Positions 11,945 through 23,892 of a stretch of 64,000 nucleotides of DNA are shown one piece after another. The position numbers and the translations under genes were made by a program. Origin of the DNA: Imbricaverruca yamaguchii (taxonomy: Eukaryota > Arthropoda > Thecostraca > Neoverrucidae); assembly GCA_034440575.1 (NCBI GenBank), contig JAOTOL010000997.1, positions 38,501 through 102,500 on the forward strand. The letters are read 5' to 3'. The notes beneath the pieces were generated by a model. The model was given only the letters and a program-made list of their open reading frames with translations, was not told the DNA's origin and ran no database searches. Position 1 is the stretch's first letter. Each line of letters begins with the position of its first letter.

Positions 11945-13360
11945 GCATGGCAGCCATCCTGTCAGCACAAAGTGGCCAGCACTTGCGTGATGGTTGGATA
12001 TCGCATTGTCGCAGACCCTTGGTGAGCTTACTAAAACTGCTTACTCTCCATAGACACTATGGTTCCAAGAAGAATAAATATGCAAAGTTCAGCGCTATAC
12101 CCGACAGTTAGAGATACTACAGGATAGGCTCGTAATCTACCTGGTCCTTCTTAGTGCTTCCGATGACTCGAAGAAACTTATTGTCTGGGTGCCCAGGACG
12201 GTCTGTTCGGCATCACTAATGGACATTCACCAAACGTTATATTGTTTGCGGTAGCTGAAGCTGACGTTACGGCCATTTCAACCGGACCACGAATTCCCAG
12301 TGGAGGATCCAGCGGCGTCTAGTTTCAGCTGTTTACCGGTGAGGAAAAATCCTTTATCATCTGAGACGTTAATAACCTTACGGGTAAATTTGAAAACCCG
12401 GACCAATTCTGTAATTCTCGGCATATTTTGCCACTGTTGACTCTCCGGTGATTGTTTGTAAAAGCATGCCCTGGGATCCAGAGGGGGCGCTACGGGTATG
12501 TGCCCAAGAACGCTTGTCCCTCCTTCCATTACTTTTCATATCCAGAGGCAATATATTTGAAACTCATGAAATATTTCATTTTCACGTATATTTGTCAAAT
12601 ATGCATCTATATTACCAAGATAGCCGCCCAATTTGTCCACAAGGGCGGTTCCCCCTTCAAGAAGGAAGCACAGCCTCCGCAATGGCCGCGTTCGCACTGC
12701 TGACCAATTGTTGCAATATACTGCGAAGAGTGCGCCTACAATATCAGGGCACTCACCCGGCCCAGGGGGCGCTTAAATTTGAAAGAGTAGCGCCCACAAC
12801 GGTGCGGCACTAGTACTGTCAAGAGAGGCGCTAGAAATCCTCAGCAGGGTGCCAAAGTTTGTACCAAGGGTGCTAGCTATCCTAAACAGCTCCCTTATTT
12901 TCAACACGAGCACCACCTGGCCGGAAAAAGCGTCTGACCGCGAACAGAGCACCGGCTGGCTCGGGAGGGCACCTGCGTTCTCAAAGCATCAAACTGCCCA
13001 GGAAGACACCTATATTGTCGGGATAGGTGACTTGCAATGTAAATGTAGGTGTCTTTCAATGCAAATGTAGCCAATAATGACCCGCATGTCCCGAAGAGCG
13101 GTGCCAGAATAGCCCAGGACGAGCCTACACTCTCGCGGCACACAGCTGTCAGTACAGGCGCCTGCAGTAGCGAGATAGGCGCCCGACCGTCACGGACGGT
13201 TATTTATATCTTTACTCTTCCTTAGCATTTTGCAGATTACAACTGAGTCGGAAAAAAACGACCGATTTCTGTTCAGGAAGGTCAGTTGGTTCGACTGGGT
13301 GGCATTCTTAACCCACTCGGTTAAGATGCCGCCCGAGGACCTGCTCCCTCTTGACGATGG
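11945..13360. other. Unannotated spacer
   Basis: Short frames of up to 121 codons exist, but none has family features or splice signals that I recognise. Confidence 0.4.
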
Positions 13361-13369
13361 TTGAGTCTA

Positions 13370-13435
13370 TGTCCAATAGTATGGACCAATAGTATCCAAT
13401 AGTATGCTATAATAGTGTCCAATAGTATCAAAAGG
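13370..13435. repeat. CCAATAGTAT short tandem repeat
   Basis: Five irregularly spaced copies of CCAATAGTAT, some fused with TGGA or TGCT. Confidence 0.7.
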
Positions 13436-13844
13436 CCCATTAGTTCACCCCTTGCAGAAGGCACCCCCCCCCCTCCTCATTGCCAAGAACATGAACGTCG
13501 AGTGCGAGTTGAAGGTCACGTTATCGTTCTGTGATGAGACAAGCGACCTTCCATTCAAGGTTGGAGCTCCTTTCGGGACCGACGCTCCTGTGGGTCACTC
13601 ACTTGACGGTCTTTGGGATGATCTTGCAGGATCTGTGTTCCCATGCAGAGCGGGGCCCTTCGTCTTCTTTAGGCCCTTTTGCTCATCTTATTACGCATAC
13701 ATTTTCCCTTGGGTGCTACAAACTGTCTTCAGGACATGAAATGTCTAAAATGATGTCAACCTATTAACCTCACCAACCCCTTACCTACAAGCCTAAATAT
13801 AACATGGCATGTAAATAGTATACAAGACATTGAGAGACATTGTT

Positions 13845-14100
13845 GTAAACACACCTAGCGCGTACCACTTTCTGCTGCTATACAGGCAATGAGAAAAAAA
13901 AACTACTATGGTGCACACATGTAACGCCACTTATTGCTACAATTCAGGCAATTAGAAGGAAAACAGTGTGGTGAACACACCTAGGGCTCATCACTTACTG
14001 CTGCTATGCAGGCAATGATATATTTTTTAAAAACACCGTGATGAACACATATGGCGCGTACCCTATACTGCTCCTACACGGGCAGTGATAAAAATGCCTA
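13845..14100. repeat. Degenerate 60-70-bp tandem repeat, about 4 copies
   Basis: Each unit has the order AACACACCTAG..., TACTGCTGCTA and CAGGCAATGA followed by an A- or T-run. Copies are heavily diverged, so this is an old array. Confidence 0.7.
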
Positions 14101-14109
14101 AAAATAGAA

Positions 14110-16290
14110 ATACCCCATAATCTACTATAAACTTAACAAGGTGTACAAGACGTTTTTCATTAATCTTGAAAACAAAATAATACAGTGGAGGTGGTAGGCT
14201 CGGTCTTACGCGGGGAAATGCTAGTAAAAGGAAAGGTTATTCTGTGACCGACAGACGCAGCCATACGATTAATACTTACGAGCACAAGACAATGGGACGC
14301 ATGAAAACTGCGTCCATAAAGTTTTCTCCCTTTTCCATGCTAAGCTGACAGGCGCGTCACTAGTACCTGAACCTCGCTCTGGCGTTAGCTCGTTCCTCTG
14401 AGACCAACGTGGCGGCGCGCTTGGTCATTTCTAGCTTGACCACAAGTATGGAGTGATTTGGCATTTTCCAGTCCTGTGCATTACTCATTGATACTGCATA
14501 ATCAAGTCATTTGTCAGCAGCCACAAGCACAATGAGTAACTCTCGAAAGTACAGCGCCGCTCCCCTCCCCTGCCGCGTCGGACTGTACGGAGCACCCCAT
14601 GCCGACGTGACGTCACCATTAGACGACACGTCGGGCCGCTGACGGGCGACCACCCGCACCAGTGTCCTAAAATTACTTCACCATTAACTGTGTGGATGAA
14701 GAAAGAAGTTGCTTGGGAATAGTGAAAGATTGGAAGAAAATAAAGGATTGTCACTTAAGAATTAAAAAGGAGAATGCCTTCCACTTCAGTCATATGCATT
14801 TTACATTATTTAGCAGTCATGTGCATGATGACTGCCCATACATCATGTGGCAAAATGGTAAAAACCTAGGATGAGGATGAAATAGCACAACTCCATTAAC
14901 TGTGAATTTCCAGGCCACATGGTCAATTATTTTACACTGACCCGCACTGGTGTCACACTGCGTCTCGTCCAGGAACGGCACACCCCTTCACAATGGCACG
15001 CGACACACGTCCGACAATACCTGCCCAGCAGCTGTCGAGAATGAGGGCAGACCAGTGGGCCCTATATGTTCACCATGGTCGATGCGCCCAAAAGACCAAG
15101 TAACTAACTGACGCCAAACCAGCTGAAATTATCTTCCGGTAGTCCGTGCAAAAAGGCCACTAAAGCATGGAGGGATAGGCGGCGCTCAGCCGGTCGATGT
15201 CTCACGGTGCCCAGCAGCATGTGATTGCCGGCGCGTCAGTAGTGCCAGAGTCAGCTGCCCACCGTACCCGGCGGTGGCACGGCGTGGCGCCAGCTGACCC
15301 ATGTGAGCGGCGGACAGGTGTGCGTGACGTGTCCCGGCCGGTGATGTTGGAGAGATAGTGGGCCGGCTGAAGCGACAGCACAACAGCACAGCGGCACAGC
15401 GCTGGTGATGGCCCGGCTCACGGTTAGGCAGCCACCGGACCGGACAAAAGCCACGCGGCTCGACAAACACTTTCATCTCGCATGGTGAACGTTCAGATCC
15501 GGCCGGCCGCCTGACGTTGGTCCGGCCGCGGTGCGCACCGTGCACCACGCGCCAACGGTCAGGCTACCGCCGGGGTCCGGCCCGGCCAAGTTGAAGCGTG
15601 CTGTATATTTACGTCCGGCCGCACCCGTCGGCCAGCGGTCGCACAGCTTGGAGCATTTCTGCGCATGTCCACGGTGTGGCCCACCCATTCGTCCCTCATG
15701 TTTTGGGCGCGCCACCAGAATGAGGGAGCGTCATCACGTCACCGCACGAAGCGCTCGTCACTTCCCGAAGTCAAGGTACATCCTGTTGTTCAAGATGTGT
15801 CAAGGTCTTCAAATGAATACGTAGTTTGAATTTGTAGATATATATTGTGTAGTTACAGCTTCCACATGTAGTATTTCCAGAACTTGAAATTGAGATATGT
15901 TTAGCTGGCATGTTCAGGTGGCGTGTACCCCTCCTACCATTATCCTACGATATCTTCGTTTCCGTCGTCGAACATTAGGTAACTGTTTGCCGAACAGAGC
16001 TTACCTGGCGAATCACCCTGCTGGGTGTATTCGTTTACTGGCACACTGGCGCAAATCAAAGCGAACTAATTGTTTCGCAAGCCGCAAGTGCGAGCAAAAC
16101 GGTAACGGGCACACTGTCCATGCGATGATGACGTCACGTCGAGGACGACCGTGGCCGCGGTGCGAAAGCAACTACAGCGAGCTGACGGAAACCTGCTGAA
16201 TAGCCTACGGTTCGGGGCACGGAACGGACCCTTTTTCAGGTTCGGTGGCGGTGTGAACCGCCTTAACACCCTGAAGTTGCTTTGTGACAC
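14110..16290. other. Spacer with a SINE-like tail near 15.08 kb
   Basis: GGTCGATGCGCCCAAAAGACC followed by AAGTAACTAACTGACG around 15,077 resembles a SINE 3' tail. Frames in the GC-rich part (15.18-15.72 kb) have no recognisable protein features. Confidence 0.35.
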
Positions 16291-16300
16291 ATCCAACTGT

Positions 16301-16440
16301 TAGGTCAAACGGCATCGCCAATCTCCCGCGCCGTTTGGTGCGCGAGTGGGCTCGGTAATCTCACCGGCTGTGGGATTCGAAAGCACTGTCTCACGATCAA
16401 GAGCACAGCGCCCTACCGACTGAAGTACCGCGACCCCTGA
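16301..16440 (-). mobile_element. tRNA-derived SINE, subfamily a
   Basis: The minus strand reads GGTCGCGGTACTTCAGTCGG (A box), CTCTTGATCGTGAG (anticodon-arm region) and GCTTTCGAATCCC (B box), then the body with GGCGCGGGAGATTGGCG. It is diverged from the copies at 52.3 and 59.5 kb but has the same layout. Confidence 0.7.
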
Positions 16441-16559
16441 GCCGGCCTTAAGACCACATTAAGCCGGGATACAGCTGTCGCGACTCCCGCCCTGGCCAGA
16501 TTAATCTCCTACTTCTTCACCGGTCCGGTTATTTCTGCTGCCACTGTTCTGGCCCCGTC

Positions 16560-17000
16560 CGGCTCTTACCCCCGCTCGGGTTCAGTTCCTCCCTCCTACT
16601 CTTCCACTCCGGTCCGGTTACTCTTCTATGCTTGCTTTAGTTCCGCCCTTCCCAGCTCTGATTGGATCGTTTCTCTTCTTCCGGTCCGATCCTCTCCCCA
16701 TCTCTGGTCGGGTCCCTCCACTGCGCGCGTCCGATCCCTCCCCAATTCTGGCACGGCCACTTCCCAACACCGGTTCGGTCCCTCCACTGCTTTCGTCTGA
16801 TCTCTCACCAACTCCGTCCTAGTCCCTCGCCAGTTCTGGTTCGGTCCCGCCCCTGCTCTGGTCCGATCAATTCCCAGCTCTGGTCCAGCCCCTCTCGACT
16901 CCGATTCGGTCCACCTCTTGTTGTGGTTTGGTCCCTCCCGTGCCCTAGTTCGGTTCCCTCATCAGCGCTGGCCGAGCTCCTTCCCCTGCTCTAATTCGGC
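16560..17000. repeat. Degenerate pyrimidine-rich repeat
   Basis: Loose repetition of TTCGGTCCCTCC and TCTGGTCCGATC words every roughly 30 bp. The frames are Ser/Pro/Leu-rich and not convincing as protein. Confidence 0.6.
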
Positions 17001-17616
17001 GTGCATTATACTACTGCACTAGTTGTACAGCAAAAAAGTACATAACCAGAAATATTGTGCACAAGAGCGGAACACTGTAGCTACGAATTGTGCACATTGA
17101 CTAAGTGTGACTATAGTGGCAACAATACTTTAACAGCATGTTCATCAAGTAGGCACAAAATGTAGCCACAAACAATAAGGCCAAACGACGACAGCCAGTG
17201 ATTCTGCCAAACAGCATGTCACATGACTGTCAGCTGTGTCTTGAAGGTTCCCACTTCACCCATTGTGGTAGCATTCGCTTAGCAGAAATGACGTCATCAC
17301 ACAAAGTGCAAATCAGTTGTGGTCCGCTGCTGCAATTGAAGGAAGAAAAACATCAGAAAAATGGAATACAAAATTATCACAATACACTGGAACTGGTGAA
17401 ATTCGGAAACCTGAAAATTGTGAAAATTTCGAGGAAAGCTCGTGAGACACCCTTGGCCTAGCACTATCAAAGCAATACTTAACTAACCTTTCTTAAAGAA
17501 AGGGATGAGGAACCACATCTGGTTGAGGTACAGCACACAGCACTCCGTCCTTTCCCGTCATTCAACTGGATAGTGTGCCCACCAAACTGTGTTCTTCCCT
17601 CTCAACCTTTGGAAGG

Positions 17617-17795
17617 GGATGGCCCAGTGGTTAAGGTGTTGAGCTCTGGGTGCCAATGGTCCCGGGTTCAACACTCGCACCACTCGGGGCATTTCCCAAC
17701 CCCGCGGCCCACCGGCGAATCAGTGTGGGCGGCACCATTGGCCGTGACCGTGCATAAAATGCGTCGAGGACCACACAATAAACAAACGAACAAAC
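17617..17795 (+). mobile_element. tRNA-derived SINE, separate family
   Basis: The head GATGGCCCAGTGGTTAAGG (A box) and GGTCCCGGGTTCAACAC (B box) is followed by an unrelated body and ends in an ATAAACAAACGAACAAAC tail. Its A box is Ser/Leu-tRNA-like, so it differs from the other SINE families here. Confidence 0.75.
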
Positions 17796-17939
17796 CCCTC
17801 AACATTGGACAGCTACGTTGAACACAAACTGAAATTGGGGTATTAATGTTGACGTCACAGCGAGGCACTACCCCCCCTAGCCGGTTGGTACTATATATCC
17901 TACATAACTATATAAATAGTTGTAAAAAATGAAAGGAAT

Positions 17940-18081
17940 AAAAAAATTTTTCCCCTACAATATCATATTTTTCCTCTTTTTTATAAAAGAAATATTTTTT
18001 TTCCCTAAAAAAATAAAAAAAAAAATTTTTAACTTTTAAAAAAAAAAAAAAAAAAAGTTAAAAAAGGCCCCCGCCCCCCCC

Positions 18082-18120
<39 letters not shown>

Positions 18121-18530
18121 CCGGGGGGGGGGGGGGGGGGGGGGGGCGGGGGGGGGACAAAAAAAAAAAGAAGCCCCCCGGGGGAAAAAATAGGAAAAGA
18201 AAAGGCCACCCCCCCCCCCCCCCCCCCCAACCAACCCACCCTCCCCCCCTTCCCCAAGCTATAAAACCAAAAAATTCCAAAAAAATCGTAAATTTGGGGG
18301 GAAGAAAAGGCGAAGAAAAGTTTTTGTAAAAAAAAATTTTAGTTTTAATAAAAAAAAAAATAAAACCAAATAAAAACCTTTTTATCCCCCCTTTTTCCAA
18401 CCCAAAAAAAAAAAACAAGAAAACCTTAAAAAAACCCCCAAAAAACCCAAAAAACAAAAACATAAAACAAAAAAAAAAAAAAAAAAAATACAAAACTCCA
18501 ACCCCCCCAAAACCCCCCCCAAAAAAAAAA

Positions 18531-18583
<53 letters not shown>

Positions 18584-18616
18584 AAAAAAAAAATATAAAA
18601 AAAAAAAAAAAAAAAG
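17940..18616. repeat. Mixed poly(A)/poly(C)/poly(G) block
   Basis: Long runs of C and G (18,070-18,155), further C-runs and A-runs up to 18,615 with almost no normal sequence between them. Frames are Phe- or Lys/Gly-rich homopolymers. I suspect poor base calls or an unresolved simple repeat. Confidence 0.85.
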
Positions 18617-18773
18617 CCATTGGGCGTCCGCCCCGCCCCAACACTGTGTCTGTTGGCCCACTCTCGTGTGTTGTTGCTCCGAGTGCATGTTGGTCTGGGC
18701 TTAAGACTCCTCGGACCTGTGAGCACGCGTTTTGATGTCGCCTGTTGTGCGGTACTGCGGTGGACGGTGTGGT

Positions 18774-19370
18774 CTATCGACATTTAATGCGCGGCAGGGG
18801 ACCCTTGGTGTTTTGTGTGGCTAGCACGATCGTTGCTTGACCAAATTTTCTTCCTGGACGGTCTTGACAAACTGTCTGACGCCATTGTGACATTTCGGCA
18901 TCATTCACGTCGCATGTAATATTTCGACGATCTAGCAGCCCTGAGCATGAAGCACTGTCTTTAGATTTTTCGAAACTACACTTTTGTAGTTCGACGATAT
19001 TCGTCATATCACTGGAACGCACTACGTGACCGTTCATCCGTTTGTTGTTTATTGGCGGGCTGGAAGATTGAATGCCACGTTTTTGCGTGTTATCAAAGAA
19101 CTGAAGCATACACCGTCGCTTGCACACATTCTTGCGCACATTGTACCGAAAGTGAAGGCATAGTCCCGAACTTGAAAGATTCATTTTTTTCGGATGGGTC
19201 AGCTGCCCGTACAGAATAAGTTTATTTCGTGAATGTGAGTTTTCATGTGGGATTTCGGTCCGTGGTTGATTTTTTGCAACGTCGCATGGGAAACATTCGT
19301 GCGACGGTGTTGGGGGTACACTGAAAATGGTTGCAGCTAGCGCCAGTCTTTCGCGGACACACTCGACCAC
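18774..19370 (-). other. Unidentified 198-codon open frame
   Basis: An open frame of 198 codons on the minus strand in ordinary, non-repetitive sequence. It holds several Cys and basic residues but no motif I recognise. There is no clear splice context, and its length is not beyond chance for one such frame in a 64-kb window. Function unknown; it may not be a gene. Confidence 0.15.
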
Positions 19371-19379
19371 ATTCTTACG

Positions 19380-21585
19380 GCGGAAAAGCTATGTAAGGTG
19401 CTACAGGACAGGGTAATTTGCATACCGAGTGCTGCTTTGTGCGAAGAAGAGGTTGTCGTACACGGCATGAGCTTGGCGATAAACTGTCAATGGCAAAACT
19501 GTCAAGGGACTCTAAAATACACAGGGTACTCCGTGAAGGCAAACCTTGTCGTTGTGCGAGAACTTGCCATAAGTGAAGGAAGGAAGTGATGGTGGCCTGA
19601 TTTGCTACAGGATTTAGGTTGAATGGTTAGCGTGACCTACATCGGCAGCTGATTTCGGTTTGTTTATGTGCGAATTACAATGTGAAGTGAGCTAATGTTA
19701 GTTATGCATTTTGTACCTCTGATAAGGCTCATTGTACCATCTCGTTAGCATTCGCAAATGTACATGTACTTTCCGGCTTGTTATTTGTGTGAATAATAAA
19801 TGAAGTGCTAAAACGTCCTGCCTGGTGTTTATGAATAATCTGCATAGTGTCCTCTCATCCCACGGGCCGGGACGACAGCCGCCAGCACCCCTATCCCCCG
19901 TTGGGCAGCTGGCCGCGGCCGTTGCTGAACGACGCCGTATTGGGTAAAATGAGGCCGGGCGGTTGGTGTTTGAATTATGTTTAAAATATTTATAAGCCGA
20001 TAACCACTTTTTTATTGATCAAATATAGGTAATAATCAACGCTCTTTCATTAAAAATATCAAAATCCAATATCGAAGGGGAAAATTGCTCAAGAGAACTT
20101 GGCATTTTTAAAGTGTTATATTTGACATATATTTAATTGTATGGTTTCGATAGTGATAAACGTTCATTCTGCATGGGATTGCAATCATTTTGATGTACAA
20201 ACTCACCTACTTATCATTATGTGCAGGGAAAATCCTGCCAAACAAAGCCATGTTGCTTCGAATGTAAAAATGTTGCAGGCTGTAGCTCGAAAACCGGAGC
20301 CGGGAGGCCTGAAATGTCCGGCGTGTTTAGGGCAGCTGATAACCCTATAGACTCATTTTCATCAAAATCTGAGATGTGGGGTGCAAAATCGAAATTTTAT
20401 TTGTCATCTGTCGTGGAACGCCCGCGACTAAGAAATACGAGGGGGAATTAGTCTTGGGTCCGATTCTTTTCATGCAACGTTCGTTGGCTTAATGCTCAGT
20501 GATGAATACGTTATGAATAACGTGTCCCCCGTCTCCTGCGGTAGCACCCCTAGTTATACCTTGTATTTATAAACACAAGCATGCGCAATATTTATTAACG
20601 AGTGAAAATGATGAGTGAAGTATCCTGCAACCCCAATAAAAAGTATCATTCTGGTGACAACGAAAAGTGCACTAAACTGCATCGCAACAGATAACGACAT
20701 TAATAATATTTACACCATTCCCTACACCACGGTATGGTGAGACATCTCCAGCCTTGCCTGGAACAATCCTGATTACGCAATGCAGACAGAAATTATCAAT
20801 GTAGCAGGACAAGTCCAATCGAATCAAACACTAGCGCCACATTAAAAGTGCAATTGTGCAGCGTAGCGCCTCTAGCGACAGAGCTCAGAAACACACCGGA
20901 GCCGGCGAGTCGGCTGCGACATGATCCAAGAAGCAGGGAAACGTTCGCACGCCAATACATTGTCAAATCCTGTGGTGGTTTGTACAAGGTGGGGGCTTTC
21001 TCAGCAAACGACAAGGAATTTCCTAGGGGAGGAAAATTTACAGCTCTCAAAGGAGAATGAAACAGTGAAATGATGACAGCATGACATATATGCCGCTGAC
21101 CGTGCTTGCGTGTGTGGGTTGGGGCAGAGATATTCAGAGGAGAACTCCGGCAAGGAAAAATATTTATACTTGGAGAAAACATTATAATTGCAATGCATGC
21201 CAAATTCTGTGAAGTAATATCTGCAAGAACATCTTAAAAGCTAATGATCTGGCAGAGTCACCATGGAAATGAGAATATATCAAAAACATCTCGAAAAAAT
21301 ACCTGATGGAAACAAACATCGCATGTGATTTTTTTTTAAATCAACGAAACGTGGTTCTGAGCAGGAGATGGCAAGCGAAAAGATGTGAGCTAAAGGTCTC
21401 AAGTAAAAGAGGAAGTTAATGCACCAAGTAAACACCGTTTCCCAGGAATAGCAACTGCCGCATCAAGCCCGCCTCGTGTCTTTCTTCCGTCTTGCCGTCT
21501 GCGAGTGTCATATTGCAACGTGATCAGTCTTCCTGAATATTCCCACACAAAGAGCATTGGTCATGACAGTAGGCCCAGAAAAATT
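19380..21585. other. Unannotated spacer
   Basis: Mostly AT-rich, unique-looking sequence without supported genes or repeats. Confidence 0.45.
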
Positions 21586-21589
21586 GCGC

Positions 21590-21930
21590 CGGTCTCTTCT
21601 GAGACAAGGCAGGAAAGTGGGTCCACAAAACTCATCACCGGTCTCCTCTGAGAGAAGGCAGGAAAGTGGGCCCAGAAAACTTGCCACCAGTCACCCCTGA
21701 GACAAGACAGGAAAGTTGGCCAAGAAAACTTGCTACCGGTCTTCTCTGAGCCAAGACAGGAAAGTGGACCCACAAAACTATCCACCAGTCTCCTCTGAGA
21801 CAAGACAGGAAAGTGGGTCCAAAAAACTTGCCACCGGTCTCCTCTGAGATAAGACAGGACCGCATACCCACACAACCCGCCGCCGTTCTCCACCGAGTAT
21901 CCTAAAAACTTGTCCAAATAACTTTCAGCG
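21590..21930. repeat. 49-bp minisatellite with acceptor-like units
   Basis: GGTCTCYTCTGAG restarts at 21591, 21640, 21689 and 21738, giving a period of 49 bp and about 6-7 units. On the minus strand each unit contains TTTCCTGTCTTGTCTCAG, which reads as a polypyrimidine tract plus CAG. It lies downstream of the last identified ARB2A exon on the same strand. Confidence 0.88.
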
Positions 21931-21934
21931 CGAC

Positions 21935-23630
21935 CAGCTAGTTGATTCATTTTCGCCGCAGCTGGTATCGGCGGAACCGGTGACGTCGACGACACTTGTC
22001 TGATCCCGGAAGCGATCACACGAAGGGGAGACGACATAGCGGGACCGGAGGCCAGCAGGACACAAGGTGCAGTCCGGCTGACGGCTGCCACCGACACGAC
22101 CAGCTGCGTCCGCTCGAGTCCACGCACACAGGATACACTCAAACGAACAAAGCACGCCGAACACTGTAAATGGTGCTCCATCTGCGGGGAGGGGGGTTGC
22201 AACGGTGGTTAGATGCACCAAGCCGGATGAACGATAACATGGCTGTTCAGTTAGCGCAGTTTGTCAAGCTGGAAAGCTGCTACAATTATGGACAGGTGTG
22301 CCACATGCGATGGCAACCGGCCCAGTTGACGCTTCCCCATTGGGTATCTGTTGATCAGCTTGACGAGCTGGCATAATATCGGCGCCTTGTCACTCGCCTA
22401 TCAGATCACTTCTAACTCGGGATTTGCTAATGAGCTCTACGGGCTGCCGTTAAAACGATGCATTGTGGCTCGCCCACCAGGCGTGCACCGGCAGCTTTCC
22501 CACCAGGCCGGGCGGTTAGCCACCCCTCCTCTGGGGTGGCTAATGGTTACCCCAGTTTTGCGTGTGCCTGCAAATTATCTCAAGAGATAATCACTGGATG
22601 GAGATGGGATTTCGACCGCCAACGGGAAGTGATGCAGAAGTGCCTAGGCGTTTGGGCGCAAATAGGGCATGACTGCCGAAATTATGCCTTCCGAAGCATC
22701 TTACTAGAAATGAGAAAATGGGAGAAATTAGAAGAAGAAAAAAACGAAAGTAGAGCACAAAGGCCGTCGCCATACAAAACTACTATTAACTACAAAATAC
22801 CACGCCTGAATTAAACCGCCAGATATTCTGGTGCTCAGATGACTAGAGAACGTACTTCAGAAATAAATATCAGTGCTTGCAATAGCATGGTCAGTGTCCC
22901 TTTTTCAAAAGGTGACGCAGATTGTGGAGCTTTCCCTATACTGATATAGGTAGGCACCTATCGTACCCACCAAACCATCCTTCGCCGCCGATCTCTTGGG
23001 AAACGATAGCTTGGATGAGCAAAGTTGCACCCAGGTACAGCACAGACGTCTCTCGCACATAACTCTTAAGCACGTTTATAAATAACGTTTCACTATTTAT
23101 TTCTGCCGGGTCTCCACAATCCCAAGCCTATTGAAATGGTGAGCCGCCAATGTCTGCAGAACTGGGTGATAATTGGCACCAGGCGCCACCTGCCTCAGTT
23201 TGCGTCGTGCTGCTCCATTGGAAGTTAGGGGGATAATATATCGGTTCTTGGAGCGCCACGAAATGAATCCAATCGAGTCGTTCATTAATTATTTTGGTCC
23301 ACCTAAGACCCTCCAGATGAGTACAGACAAAACGAAAGCTTCGGCATTCAAGACAAACTTGAATCTGGTGATGCACTGAAATATAGCCACCTGAAACAAA
23401 ACCACGAGAAAACGCCTAAGTGTAGATAAGGTGAATTCAAATCCATCAATCTCTCGTTTTACCTTCATAATGTGTATAGTTAACTTATCACGTCATGTCG
23501 AATCCCAGCAGTTGACGTCAGAGAGCTTGTAAATAATTGTCTTGTAGTTCCCACAAGTAAAGTGGTTGCTGAATTTGGATTAGACTGCAGTGGTCACTGT
23601 TAGGTATTTTCTACACCCGCCAGGCTGTGT
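21935..23630. other. Presumed distal ARB2A sequence, no exon identified
   Basis: The missing C-terminal exon(s) of the ARB2A homologue could lie here. Minus-strand frames at 22,200-21,925 and 23,376-23,100 look protein-like in places, and an acceptor-like CCCGCAG is visible at about 22,184. I could not match them to the family with any confidence. Confidence 0.3.
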
Positions 23631-23639
23631 GTTCAGTAA

Positions 23640-23816
23640 ATGTTCTAAATGTGAGAGCCACCGGCGGACGTTACTGTTGACACCGATCAGGCTGTGTGCT
23701 CAGCACACGACTCACGTTGAGAGCCACTGGCGGATGTCGCCGTTGACACCGGCCAGGCTGTGTGCTCAGTACACGACTCACGTTTGAGAGCCACTGGCAG
23801 ACGTCGCTGTTGACAC
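23640..23816. repeat. 66-bp tandem repeat of an exon 3' end
   Basis: GTTGACACC recurs at 23676, 23742 and 23809 (spacing 66 and 67 bp). The first unit on the minus strand is the 3' end of ARB2A exon 6. Later units repeat the same coding segment (Gln-Trp-Leu-Ser or a close variant), and the second also keeps the AACGTGAGTCG donor. It is therefore a partial exon plus donor site, tandemly copied into the intron. Confidence 0.8.
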
Positions 23817-23892
23817 CGGTCAGGCTGTGCACAGAGTCTGTGAGCGCCACCGCCACCACCTTCTGTCGCACCTCCTGCCACCGCTTCACCGC
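23782..23892 (-). CDS. ARB2A: ARB2A exon 6
   Basis: Acceptor GTGTGGCAG/GCGGTG. It encodes 37 residues with [15 protein letters not shown]. The preferred donor is CTCAAAC/GTGAGTCG; an earlier alternative at 23,817 (ACCG/GTGTCA) would shorten it to 76 nt. The 3' 60 or so nt are repeated downstream. Confidence 0.78.

Noticed and set aside
18029..18688. 219-codon Phe/Gly-rich frame
   Set aside because: Low-complexity translation of A-, C- and G-runs.
21925..22221. ARB2A C-terminal exon in the 22.2-21.9 kb frame
   Set aside because: Only a weak local resemblance (a Thr-Ser-Trp context). It is insufficient to call an exon without cDNA.
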